Shown here: piece after piece, positions 46,205 to 57,619 of the stretch
Layout: each line of letters opens with the position of its first letter
Position numbering within the stretch: the stretch's first letter is position 1
NCBI GenBank assembly: GCA_000697475.1
Contig: JNEU01000916.1
Coordinates: forward strand, 1 to 64,000
Direction: 5' to 3'
Length of the DNA: 64,000 nt
Source: Lichtheimia corymbifera B2541
Taxonomy: Eukaryota > Mucoromycota > Mucoromycetes > Mucorales > Lichtheimiaceae
Position numbers and translations under genes: made by a program
Notes under the pieces: model-generated
What the model was told of the DNA's origin: nothing
Databases searched by the model: none
What the model saw: the letters and a program-made list of their open reading frames with translations, nothing else

Positions 46205-46369
46205 TTAATACACACCATCATCATCACACTCCATTGAATCTGCCCTACATGTCTGCCAAATACAATCCGGTGCACTGCAATACTCTTTGGGAAGAATATA
46301 GCAAGAAAATCCATGGATGGAGACTGCGTTGGCCATGATAGCAATGACAAAGAGAAAAACGGATTTCAT
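46205..46369 (-). CDS. Small secreted cysteine-rich protein, 54 aa or longer
   Basis: ATG 46369 opens a signal peptide (MKSVFLFVIAIMANAVSIHG) followed by five cysteines (SCYILPKEYCSAPDC, QTCRADSMEC). The frame ends at TAA soon after DDDGVY. A TTTCTTTAG acceptor lies 35 bp beyond a possible GTGTGT donor and would join in frame to a short tail with a sixth cysteine (DGSEGCKYAD), but a 35-bp intron would be unusually short, so I give the unspliced model. No TATA box is obvious. Confidence 0.5.
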   Translation of the reverse strand: MKSVFLFVIAIMANAVSIHGFSCYILPKEYCSAPDCIWQTCRADSMECDDDGVY

Positions 46370-47113
46370 TTTGGAACAAGTCATAGATAACTTTGAAGGG
46401 GGCTGTTTGTACATCCCATGAATGTACGTACCCTATTGCATGCAGAAACAAGTCATGGCGTTTATGGCGATGACGTGCAGCACACCCACATCCCATGCAT
46501 ATGGAAGAAAGTAGAATCCATATACCGTAGCCTTTGGTAAACAATGATCGACAGCTCACATATGTATGCATGTTTACGTTCTGATGGTTTAGCCAACGTT
46601 TGCAAGCAACATGATCTCGTCCCTCTCTCTACAGGGTGATGTATGGTAGCCTCATTTTCGGATGAACATACCATTGTAGTCGATTCCATGATGCCTATGT
46701 GAAGCAAGCTACAGCTACCCCTGCATGTAAAGTAGACTTATGTATGTGGCGAAGAAAAAAAAGGAAACGTAATGGCCCCTATCCATGAATGCATAACAAA
46801 CATGCGGAGCTTGTGCAACCTTTATGATATATGTATGTGTTGGCAGTCAACCTCCTATATGCCTAAACGTATATCGGTGTTTAGGTCATCTTAAAACGAA
46901 CCTCATGCATCTATTCATTCTATGAGACATTTTCATCATCATTTGTCAGTAATAGCGTCATCCAGCACCAAGGGGGCTGGAAGGAATACAGGATGTATAC
47001 CTCCCTATTTCAGGCATCATGGATGAACCATTTACCATTTGGCATGTTTATCACCGCTTGGATACTTTCATATCGGTCTCCCTAAATGGTGAACCCTCTC
47101 CCTCTCTAGTGAT
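46370..47113. other. No gene seen
   Basis: Only short frames without promoter or homologue were found. Confidence 0.4.
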
Positions 47114-47184
47114 GCCATATATACATTGTGGAGCGAATGAGCATTAGGTCTTTCTTTTTTCATTTTCATCTTCATGGCCTTATC

Positions 47185-47334
47185 ATGAAACCCATCATTG
47201 TGATTGCCTTTGTCTTCAGTACTGCTTCTTGCAAAGAAATGACGTTGGGTGAGAAATTAAAACATTGCAAGCCCATTCCCATCGAGGACTGTGCCAAAGA
47301 TCCAGTTTGCAGAATTCATGAACCTAAGTACTGA
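47185..47334 (+). CDS. Small secreted cysteine protein, 49 aa
   Basis: ATG 47185 follows a TATATATAC-type box at about 47114. Signal peptide MKPIIVIAFVFSTASC, then C-x7-C-x5-C (HCKPIPIEDC, AKDPVC), the same cysteine spacing as the 25679/28712/60719 family, though the rest does not align. An in-frame upstream ATG at 47128 lies closer to the TATA box and would hide the signal peptide, so I prefer the shorter form. A weak GTACTG donor and CTTAG acceptor (about 47329-47384) could extend the protein; I consider that less likely. Confidence 0.5.
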   Translation: MKPIIVIAFVFSTASCKEMTLGEKLKHCKPIPIEDCAKDPVCRIHEPKY

Positions 47335-47542
47335 GATAACTGTCACGCTCGTGCACATACACTGATATTATTTTGTGCTTAGATATCAAAAACTCAGGCA
47401 TGACCCAACGTTGATTTCAATAACGCACTTTTACAATCAAAAGGTCGTCCTGCTCCAAAATAAGTACAGTCTATAGAGGCAACAGTCCATTGTTTAAAAG
47501 CAAAGCACTGTTTTATTTCCATAGCTCTGAGCGCAATACAGG

Positions 47543-47983
47543 CTAAACGATTGCATACATGAAAAGAAACAAGGAGATACTGATGATGGAATAGACAGCC
47601 TTTAGGATGCATGCATCACTTGTGGGACCATGAGTGCTTGAGGGTGTTGCAGTGGTAGAAGTAGTTGTATGGGCTGTTTCAGTAGCTGTTGTAGGTGATG
47701 TCGTCGTCATAAAGGTACCACTGATAGATGGCTCACTTGAAGGAGGTGGAGAACCTTGGGTTGTTGTTGTTGTTGTTGTTGTCGTTGGTGTGGGTGGAAT
47801 CACTGGGACTTGAAGCTGGTTCAATGACGAGGATGGAACACCCAAGGGTGCTGATAATAACGCTCCTTGAACGAGTGGATCGTATGCATCACCATCATGG
47901 GTGTCACCTTGCGCAAGCATCATCGCTGCAAACACAAGCAAAGTACACAAAAGGTACCCGTTAAGATATCCAATAAGCAACAT
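47543..47983 (-). CDS. Mucin-like, probably GPI-anchored wall protein, 146 aa
   Basis: The N-terminal hydrophobic leader spans about 1-25 (MLLIGYLNGYLLCTLLVFAA). A central Ser/Thr/Pro-rich region contains a run of nine threonines (encoded by TTG repeats on the plus strand) and clusters such as TTTSTTATPSSTHG, expected to be heavily O-glycosylated. The last ~20 residues are hydrophobic (LKAVYSIISISLFLFMYAIV) after SDAC, the layout of a GPI-attachment signal. The protein is predicted to sit in the cell wall or outer plasma-membrane face. The threonine tract is a slippage-prone repeat, so length may vary between isolates. Confidence 0.65.
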   Translation of the reverse strand: MLLIGYLNGYLLCTLLVFAAMMLAQGDTHDGDAYDPLVQGALLSAPLGVPSSSLNQLQVPVIPPTPTTTTTTTTTQGSPPPSSEPSISGTFMTTTSPTTATETAHTTTSTTATPSSTHGPTSDACILKAVYSIISISLFLFMYAIV

Positions 47984-49830
47984 GAGGAAGAGAGATGGCT
48001 ATAATGCTGTGAATCAGAATACGCTACCAGCTTTATTTCATAAAACGGTCATATTTATCATATTGATGTCATTGAACTATATAGGTGGTGGTTGTTTGTG
48101 ATAAATGATATCAACTTGACATAATGCTGAAATTGTGTTCCATGTTGTACTCTTAAAGTAGTTGGGATGGTGGTGGCTGTCATAAGATAGGTAGCTGAAA
48201 TAACGTTGCTGCTTATCGCCAGTGATAGATCCGAGCATGTCTTGCAGGAAGAAATAAAAGCAATGGTACACGGAGGTAAAGGGTGGGGAAAGAGGGATTG
48301 CAGTGATAGACAAGGTAGTCATGTGTTGTTGCCTTTGATTGATGAACAGATACGTTGCGTTGTTGAAGGTCATCGTAGTGTTAAGGCAACCAAGGTGCGG
48401 TACGAGGACTAAAAGGTCCCTCCATTTTGCTCGTTATCGTAGTTTGCTGATCGATGTGCCATGATTGCCTCTGCTTGCATTTGTTCCGCGTTGTTCTTGC
48501 GTATGCGTCGTTGTTCGAGTAGGTGGATAACGTTGATCAGAAAATGATGGTCAAAAAAAGTGGTTGGTTGTAAAACACTGGATGATCCATGTGATGATGC
48601 TCGTAATATTGGCGATGTGTAGCTGGCATGGTGATTTTGCTCATTCCCATCAATATAATTGCTGCCCTTGTTTCCATAATCCTGATAACCCATTTCATAT
48701 TCAATCGAAACGCGTCGACCATGGTGGTAAAGAAATCATGCATAGATCGGATATAGAAAGGCCATTGGGAGTACGCTCAATGATGTATCTTGGAGGATTA
48801 CGTCGATGCGTCTCTGAAAAAGCAAAATTCAGTCAAATAAATGTGATCCAAGCTATCATCCATGATGCCTTGTTTACATACCTTTAACGGCCATACCATA
48901 AGCTGCTTCATAAGCGTACAATCAAATAAACCAGGAATATCCTATCGCTGTTCGAGATCATGCATCTGCTTTGCAAAAAGCGATCTAGGATACAAAAACC
49001 ATCATGAGATGTTATTTCCATGAACTTACAATATCCTTACCTGGATTCTTCATACTACATCCACATTATAGCCCAAGAACTCTATTGCATGGTTGTAGGT
49101 GTGCTGTATGGGTCATCATCCTTGTGGAAACAGCCTTCATCTCGTCTGTACATGCATGTATTCATCAGTGGTTGTCTCCATTGTCCTGGTAGCATTCTTG
49201 AACTAGTTTTACAGGGCAGTAGTCGTTCAACAATCCAAGGCTGCGCACTGGCAGCCAAGCTCATTGCTTCCGATCGGCATGCTTTTTGTTGACAATGGGT
49301 TGCATGTGTTGCTGAACACGCCATGGCGGTGGGTCAATGAGGCTGACTTTGACATTGAATGGCCAGTAGATGGAGAAGCGTGGACTCAAGTCATGCTGAC
49401 TGTGCGTGTGGGTGGGTGTGTCTTGAGAAAGGCGAGGAGTGAGACGTGCGGCCAAGGTTTTTTCCGGCAGCATCTGTGTTACCTCTACCCTTATTATCCC
49501 CAAACAAATAATCCGTTATCCCTTTAGCCCCCACAATCAACCACACATCACATAGCACCTGTACAATGCATACCATGTGATATTAATAAAGAATGCTGAA
49601 GGCGATGGTTTCTATCGATTGTTGCCTGCATGCAATAAACTAATCATCCTGTTGCCATTGCTCAATGAGTATACCGCTGAAGGCTTCACAGCATCCCAGA
49701 GTTACACAATCTCTACCATATGGCATCGCCATCTCGTCATTGTTTATGCAAGTTCAACCTTGTTATTTTATTGTATCTATCATATACAACGATGTAAATC
49801 CAATAACCGTGATATAAAGCAACGCTTTCA
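47984..49830. other. Unassigned tract
   Basis: The minus frame 48409-48693 (LLEQRRIRKNNAEQMQAEAI) looks like the coding end of a regulatory-type protein rich in Asn, His and Ser, but I found no upstream exon. The minus frame 49261-49503 is similarly ambiguous. Confidence 0.3.
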
Positions 49831-51865
49831 CTATGATAGTAATGAGAATGCTAGGCGATCTGATGGTGAAAATGGCATGTAGTTGACGATAGGAATGTTC
49901 TTCTTTAGAGTTTCGAGTGTAAGGTCATCCATGAGCGTCAAGAGGTCGAGGCATTGCAAATTAGGCATGGACAAAATAGCAATGATATCATGATTGGAAA
50001 TGGATTCTGCCACGATTGCCAAATGTTTGATCCGAGGATGAGCACCAAAGAGAACAAGGCTTTTTTCAGGGAGACCAACAGCACCACAATTCAATTCAAG
50101 GTGCTCTAATGCCAAGCACCCTTGTGCAAGTACATCCATCATGGCAACATAGTTTCTAGGAAACGACATGGATTTGATGCGTATCTCCAGATGTCGCAAA
50201 TTGACTAGTTGAGCAATCGCACGTAACCATGGACACGGAGGCATATCAGGATACAGCAGCATTCGAATCTCTTGGAGGGAAGAGTGATCACCCAAGTTGA
50301 CGTGATGCTGGATCAAGTAATAAAGCGCATTCGAATAGGGTGCTATGCATCTTGGAGAAAGCGATTTCAAATATTTCAACTCGGTCATGGCAACGAATGC
50401 CTGATGATGATCATCCCCTGATTGAATAAACATCTTGATGGCTGTCAAGTGTGGTGCAAGGCGAATAATGGATGCTGCCAATTTTAACAGTGCGTCGTGT
50501 CTGGCATCAATTTCCAAATAGGTAAGGCGCTCAAAAACGAATCCACGACGCCAGTTCACAGGTTCTTTGATGCGACCTCTCAAGATGACTTTTTCAAGCG
50601 ATTTCCAATGACGTGAAAGAATCGATATCAAATCATCAGGATTCAATTCGATTTCGCTTTGACCAATAGAGACTTTTTGTAAACCTGGAAGATCCTTGTA
50701 GGTTCTATCACCACTGTCGTCACCATACGCTAGCAGTTTCATGTTGGGGCAATAATGATGCAAGGTTGGTAATAGGCGAGAGCTAGGTACGGATCCCACA
50801 TTCAATGATGACAAGGATGGGAGGTGTCCAACAATATTGAGCATGCTCTTTTCTGTAATGGCATGGCGAGAAAGTGCACGCAGATAAAGGTCCTTCAAAT
50901 TGGGATACGGATGGGTCAGCGTATTCGCCATGGTGCCGGCAAAGAATGCTGCGTCAAGAGAAACCAATTGGGAACAGTGATCCAACACAAAGCGCAAGTC
51001 AATTGGATCCTCCAAGCTCACAATCAGCTTTAACCATGTCAATGTGCCACCCACAGTCGTGAGACAGGTGTTCAACACGCTTCGATCACCTCGATCTACA
51101 TATATCCCATGAATACATACATAATTCATTTGAAAAAGAAAAAAAAACATACGTACGATGCAAGATGAGTTTGACAAGATTTGGATAACTGGCTTTTAAC
51201 AAGACATGTGCAGGATCATATTCTGTGCCATACTTGTTATGAGGAATAACCAGGGATTTGATATGGGATGCAAACTTGATGACTTGAATGGAATCGGAAA
51301 CATCCTCGTGTATTATAAAAGTTAATGGGTTGCTTGCCAAAAGACGCTGTTGCCATGCATGTGATACATAAAGATAAGGACATGGCTTGTCGGCATCAAG
51401 TCGATTATTTTCAAAGAGGCGTGGTGTGATGCTGGTAGTGACGATATCGGGTGGTAATTGGGTGATGAAATCCACGCATTTGGTATCAGCATGCATCGCC
51501 TCAGCGCGTCTCTTTTCCAAGTTGGTGTAACCATGATCCGAAGGTGTTACTGTTTCAAGTCCTTTGTCATACATGCCGACTGCTGCTCGCTGATTGCCTT
51601 GTTGCTCATAAATGGCCCCTGTTCGCAAATACCCAACAGACGATCTCGGTGCCAACACTCGCATAGTGGCTGCATCGCTTAATGCAAGATGGAATTGACC
51701 TCCTCTCGCCAATGTCGCTGAACGCTCATTGAGCTTCTCCACCAATCGAGATGCAAGCTCAACGATCTCAATCGTTACGTCTGAAATACGACTATCGTCT
51801 TTGCCGTGGAAACAAGAGGTTGCTGGTACCGAATACAAATCAACAGGAGAATACATTTCGACCAT
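49831..51865 (-). CDS. TPR/F-box/LRR protein D
   Basis: Exons complement(49831..51095, 51157..51865) give 657 aa. The 61-bp intron uses GTACGT and GTAG borders in phase 1; the alternative GTATGT donor four bases further in does not restore the frame. The start is MVEMYSPVDLY. The TPR region lies at about 45-105 (GQFHLALSDAATM, AIYEQQGNQRAAVGMYDKGL), the F-box at about 130-178 (VDFITQLPPDIVTTSIT, LYVSHAWQQR), and LRRs occupy exon 2 (LPSLSSLNVGSVP, CPNMKLLAYGDD, LVNLRHLEIRI, MPNLQCLDLL). It is closest in layout to A1/A2. Its first ~90 coding bases and promoter are duplicated as a dead fragment at 54155-54390. The predicted role is SCF substrate recognition. Confidence 0.87.
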
Positions 51866-52020
51866 GTATGAAGGAAAGGGGCGAGGAAAAAAAAAGATGC
51901 GGTATTACCAGCCGGTTGATGCACGATGACCATGTCGGCAGCCTTGAATGAAACATTTATGCACCACACCCTCATTTTGAATAGATCCACAATCATCATA
52001 TTATTACTATTGATAATAAA

Positions 52021-53610
52021 CTAATCATCATCACTAACGTACTCTCCGTCTTGATACTTTGGTTTATACGTTGCGCTCAATGGGCCAACTACTTGACAAC
52101 GTTGCCGGTATTGATGCACATTACGAGTTTGTACACGTTGGACTTGATCCCAATCGACAGTTTCTCCATTTTCAAAGACGCCTTGTAATGTGCTGCGATA
52201 GAGCGATGCACGAGCTGTGCCAAGATCACGACCACTCAAGGATGGCTGGTCTCGTTTTTTGGTACACAGCAAGCCCATGTTGACGTACATCTATTATCAT
52301 CCCTTTTGTTACATTATGGATAATCACGATGGGTGGAGACACACACTTACAAGCACAAAGGTAAGGGCAATGAGAGGGCGTGACACTTTAGCATCCTTAT
52401 ACAATGTCAATCTGTTTCCACTTCTTGCATGGTAAAACACCTTGGCAATGACATCCCCCAATGCACCACTCTGCAAGATGGCTCCTGATGACGAATAATC
52501 CTTGCGGGCAAATCTTGTGAGGAAGAGGGGTTGTTTATGTTAATAATAAGTGCATTGGCTGGGTGTACATAATATGTACATACCTCATTGCATCCATCAT
52601 GTATTTCAATTGCCTTTTTCTGCTCTTTTTACAATTTTCTGGAAGTGTCGTTCCATCAAATGCATAGGACTGCATGACATCCTTGATAGCACGGGATACT
52701 TTGGCACGCCAGTTAGCTGCGGTTTTGATAATCTTGCACAAAAAAAGGCCGTCAAAAAGTCACGCCTTCCTTTTCTTTCCATCATCACCCACATACCTTA
52801 ACGCGAACCCCACGCATGATTCGAATCGGCTTTTCTTCAGGAACATGTAACACACGTTTGCATATACGCTTAAGACTGGTGCTATGCCTCGACACAGACG
52901 GGTAGGCATCTTCAAGGATCACATATTCCCGTAATGAATCGCTAAAGGCTCCATCCATGTCATTGACATCAAAGATGAAGACACCGCTGTTGGACAAAAA
53001 TTGATTACTATAACAGCATCATAAACAAAGTCTTACTTACTCTTCCTCATCTTGCTGAAAACTGGGTATGCTGATAGTAATCCTATAAAAGATATCAATG
53101 TCAACACGTGTTATTAAGCAAACGTACCCATATACCTACCTTTCATACGACATGTCATGCTCCAAGTCCTCTTGATCCTCCTCCTCCTCATCATCATCAT
53201 CATTATCAATATCCCTTGTGTCATTTCAAGATTAATCCATGTCTTTGATCGTATTGTTACATCATATACATACTCTGTGTATTCACTTTCGTCATCAGAG
53301 CTGTTTTCCGGCATATCACAGCTTTCATAATCACTTGTATCAAGACCTAATGTTGTATGCGTCAAATGTTTGTTACACAAAACGATGGTTGAATGAGGTT
53401 GAGAGCGTACTTACTCTCTGATGTTGCTTGTGAAAGGGAAGGTGATTGTAATGAAAAAAAACTCGTCCACTGGTTCTGATTGCTTTGGAATAGACTCATC
53501 AGCACCAGATAGTGCTGCCATAGATGCATCAGGACCACCACCACCATCAGCAGCAGGAGGATCAATAGATTCATCACGCCGTATCGCTTTGACACTGCCA
53601 TCAGTGGTAT
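52021..53610 (-). pseudogene. Unrecognised multi-exon gene, copy 1 (possibly damaged)
   Basis: Eight exons can be joined in frame from the 3' end: 52021-52290, 52351-52513, 52584-52732, 52797-52986, 53041-53082, 53140-53214 and 53274-53346. All have GTATGT/GTAAGT-type donors. The eighth, 53415-53610, has its frame broken near a run of eight T's (about 53455), and the acceptor used by copy 2 is changed here. Recognisable stretches are an acidic block (DDESEYTEY, then an Asp/Glu run), a basic segment (WRAKVSRAIKDVMQSYAFDG, KKSRKRQLKYMMDAM), GAILQSGALGDVIAKVFYH, and a C-terminal block (GTARASLYRSTLQGVFENGE). Further upstream, 53691-53969 includes AYQCLGCQ and a His/Cys cluster that may be a zinc-binding N-terminus. 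No family is recognised. Acidic plus basic segments suggest a nuclear protein. Confidence 0.55.
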
Positions 53611-54154
53611 CTAGAAACCTTTTTCAGCCAACCATGGAAAAGACATTAGCTTTGACATACCATGCGATAAACTGCGTTTGTGCATTTTGACTATGATAAA
53701 GGTGAAAAAGAAAGGTGCCAAAAAAGAAAACGAGGATGATCACAACCTATGTTTATTTGCATTGTTACACACATAGGATGGCATTTCCCAAGATTTCCAT
53801 GCTCACTTTTTTGCATATCCTTTTTTAACTGATCCCTTTGACAACCAAGGCATTGGTAAGCTATACCATTTACGGAAAAGACTTTTTTACTTTTATCCAC
53901 ACTCTCCTCGCGTACCCCCACAGCTTGCATATCGGTCAAGCCTTCCTCATAACAACGCGTCACTGCCAATAGCTAGCCCCGATGTGGTTCATAACCCAAA
54001 GCATATCCTTGCTAAAAAGACGAGATCCACTGGTTTGGAAAACCCAGACAGGTAGGTCATGGTGCTGATCCACAATATGCTTGCAATAAATGTAGGGATG
54101 GTGATGATAATGATGGCCATCCAAAATGGCTTACAGTAAAAGTGATATTGAAGA

Positions 54155-54390
54155 TGATGACTATCGTCTTTGCATGAAAATAAGAGGTTGTTGGTAGCGA
54201 ATACAAATAAAGGGGATCAATTTAGACCATGTATGAAGGAAAGGGATGGGGTATTACTTGCTGCTATCTGCATGATCGTCATGCTGGCTTTGAATGAACC
54301 ATTTATGCACCACTAAGCTCTCTCTTTTTTCTTTACATCATCACTTTGAATAGATCCATAATCATCAAGCTAATATTATTGATAATAAAG
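54155..54390 (-). pseudogene. Dead duplicate of the 5' end of F-box gene D
   Basis: Aligns with 51780-52020: AACCATTTATGCACCAC-like, ATACAAAT..ACCATGTATGAAGGAAAGGG and CGACTATCGTCTTTGC-like segments occur in order. The copy of D's start codon is followed at codon 3 by a stop (ATGGTCTAA against ATGGTCGAA), and homology ends about 90 bp into the coding region. Confidence 0.75.
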
Positions 54391-56003
54391 CTAATTGTCA
54401 TCGCTATCTGAAACGTACTCTCCATCTTGATACTTTGGCTGGTAACTTGCGCTCAATGGGCCAGACGGAAAAGGACAAGCTACTTGACAACCTTGCAGCT
54501 TTTCATGCACATGCTGAGTTTGGACACGTTGCACTTGATCCCAATCGACTGTCTCTCCATTCTCAAAGACACCTTGTAATGCGCTGCGGTAGAGCGATGC
54601 ACGAGCGGTGCCAATACCTGGGCCGCTCCAGGACGGTAGATCGTGTTTTTTGGTACACAGAAAGCTCATCTGGACGTACATCTATAATCATCTCTTTTGT
54701 TAAATGATGGATCATGTAGGGGGCAACACACATACTTACAAACACAAAGGTAAGGGCAATAACAGGCCTAGGCACTTTGCCATCCAAGGCATCATCATCC
54801 AATGTGAATCCGATTCCACTTCTCTCATGGTAAAACACCGTGGCAATGACATCCCCCAATGCACCACTTTGCAAGATAGCTCCTGATGACAAGTAATCCT
54901 TCCGGGCAAATCTTGAGGAGGATGTTAATATACATATACTTGAATGCATTGGTTGGGAGTAATATGTACATACCTCGTTGCATCCATCATATACTTGAAT
55001 TGTCGTTTGCGGTTCTTTTTGCATATTTCATGAAGAGTCGTTGCATCAAATGTGTAGGACTGCATGACATCCTTGATAGCACGGGATAGTCTGGAACGCC
55101 AGTCAGCTGCGGATTTGGCAATCTTGCGCAAAAAAATGAGCGTCAAAAGGTTATTCCTTGCTTTTACTTGCACCCATCACTCATATACCTTATACTGGAC
55201 CACTCGTGTAATACGAATCCGCTGTCCTTGAGGAACATTGAACAGTCGTTTGCACAAAGATTGAAGGCTGTTGCATGCTTCACAGACGGGTAAACATCCA
55301 CGAGGACCATGTAATCCCGTAACGTATGCCAAAAGTCTCCATCCATGTCCTCAACACCAGGAACGAAGATACTGCTGTTGTGAGGTCTGGATCCAAACAT
55401 GGTTACTATCACAGCAGCATAAACACGTTGTATGTATCTTACTTACTCTTCCTCATCTTGCTGCAAGGTGGGTTCCATCTTGATAGTAGACCTATAAAAA
55501 TATAAATGTCAACACATATTATCAGCCAAAAGTACGAAAACTCAACTACCTACCTTTCATACGACGCCAAGTCCTCACGGTCCTCTTCCTCCTCATCATC
55601 ATCATCAATATCATCCCTGGTATATTTCCAAGATTAATCCTTGTCATTGACCACAAATATTTATACGGCATACATACTCCATGTATTCACTTTCGGTATC
55701 AGAGGTGATTTCCGGCAAATTGCAGCTTTGATCATCGCTTGCATCAAGACCTATTATTGTCATGGATCACATGTTTGTTAAACAAAGCGCCTGTTGAGTG
55801 AGGTGGGGCGTACTTACTCTGTGATGGTTCGCGTGAGGGAGACGGTGATCCTATTACAATAGGCGCATCTCGACATCCTGGTAGTGCTGCCATAGACCCA
55901 TTGGGATTGGAACCAACACCAGCAGCAGCAGGGAGAACAACAGGCCCATGACGTCGTAACACTTTGAACTTGCCATCCGTGGTATCTACAAGCCCTTCTT
56001 CAG
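54391..56003 (-). pseudogene. Unrecognised multi-exon gene, copy 2 (possibly damaged)
   Basis: Tandem paralogue of 52021-53610, offset about 2.37 kb. Exons: 54391-54681, 54740-54911, 54974-55122, 55189-55374, 55447-55491, 55554-55616, 55678-55750 and 55818-56003, all with good splice signals and matching phases except one. Exon 55189-55374 is 186 bp against 190 in copy 1, and the 4-bp difference shifts its second half (the sequence still reads LCKRLFNVPQGQRIRIT in the neighbouring frame). The eighth exon, broken in copy 1, is intact here (EEGLVDTTDGKFKVLRRHG, SPSPSREPSQ). Upstream, 56100-56350 holds a diverged version of the possible zinc-binding region (AYHCLGCQ). Confidence 0.55.
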
Positions 56004-57619
56004 CTAAACGATGCGAAAAAAAAAAAAAACAGATTCAACATACCATGAGATAAGCTGCGTTTGTGCATTTTGAAAGCGTGATGAATTGAAAAAGAAAGAT
56101 GTGAAAAAAGAAAATGAGAATGACCACAACCTATGTTTATTTGCATTATTACCCACACTCACAACGTCGGATGACTCTTTTTCCATGATTCCCATGCTCA
56201 CTTTTGTATATCATTTTCGATTGATCCCTTTCTTGACAACCCAGGCAGTGGTAAGCTACACATTTTACTGATGAGACTTTTTACTTTTGTCCACGGTCTC
56301 CTCGTGTATCCATACCTTGTGTATCGGTCAATCCTTCCTTATAACAATGCATCATAGCCGCCAGCCAGTACAAAGGTGTTGCCAATATGGTTCATCACCC
56401 AAAGTATATACGCTTGCAAAAAGGCAAGATCCATTAACTTTGAGAGCCCAGAGACGTAGACGGTGGCGATGATGACCCCAAATGGCGTACAATAAAGTGA
56501 CATTGGTGATGATGATGACCATGTTGATCCACAATCTTATACAATGTAGCTATGGTGATGGCCTGATGATGATGCATAAAGAATTGAAGATGTGGCAATG
56601 ATGATGATGAAGATGATCCAAAATGGCGTACCATAAAGGTGACATTGGTGATGATGATCCATGGTCGCTTATAAATGCAGCCATGGCGATGCGGTGAGGG
56701 GGTGATGGTGATCCACAAGCGCGTGCAAAAAAGGTGACATTTATGATGATGGTAATCCAAAATGGCTTGATTCAAATATTCGATTCCTCAACCGGGCCAA
56801 CCAATACAATTGAGATCCTTCGTCATAGCTGTCGTTTCCAAAGGTTTCGCTGAAGAAGTTGCAAGATCACGTGTTGAAGCATGCAGCATTCCTTGGTTGT
56901 CATAGAATGATAGATACCCTCCTATATAGTCCTCCTCAATAAACCATCCCAAACAATCACCCAAGCAAGGTTTACCTTAAGCTTATTGTTGAACTAGTGA
57001 ATGAGCTGGCTTTGAGGACTGTCGATATACATGGCGTGTTGCTGGTCAACCAGCCAAGTGCATGTGGTGCAGATTCCGCTTCTCCGATTAGCACAATGGG
57101 GCAGTCTGTCGGCATCTGATGATCTGAATCCACGTAACGAATTGCTCCATCTCGGTGTCGTGTGTTGTTCCATTCAGTTGTTGTGAAGGCATGGGGGTGG
57201 GGAGATCGCGTGAGCTGAGGCATTGGTGGTGGAGGAGGAAACACGGTCGGGGAAAAACAACGGGGGCTACCAATGCAGCATGCTGTGTAACAAAATGACA
57301 CGTTGTATAATGGCCATGAGTGTAATTCAATAAACTGGCCTTCTGTATATAAACAATCAACCATCATAGATGCAGTATAGGTCATTGTTTAAACAATGGC
57401 GATGGTGGCCAACACAATATATATGGGTAATTATTCCCTAGAAATGACGGTGGGATTGATCCGTTATCCGTTCTAAGGCGTACCCTTTGTTGATCTCAAT
57501 CAGGTGAAGTGTGCTTGCGTTTTCCTAATAAATTGCGTGTATGATGATTATCATGTTTACCCATTCTTTTTCCTTCCTTTTCTTCTCTGCTCTCACTCCT
57601 TGAAAAGGATCCAACAGCG
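56004..57619. other. Upstream region of copy 2, degenerate tandem repeats, unassigned tract
   Basis: 56455-56770 contains three to four diverged units built on ATGGCGTAC.ATAAAGGTGACATTGGTGATGATG; one unit occurs at 54100-54150 upstream of copy 1. A 137-codon minus frame at 56972-57385 (TTEWNNTRHRDGAIRYVDSD) is the longest here but has no supporting signal. Confidence 0.4.

Noticed and set aside
56972..57385. 137-codon minus frame
   Set aside because: No start context or homologue; weak resemblance to 59.9 kb (CAACAAC..TGGAACRA) is too short to support a gene.
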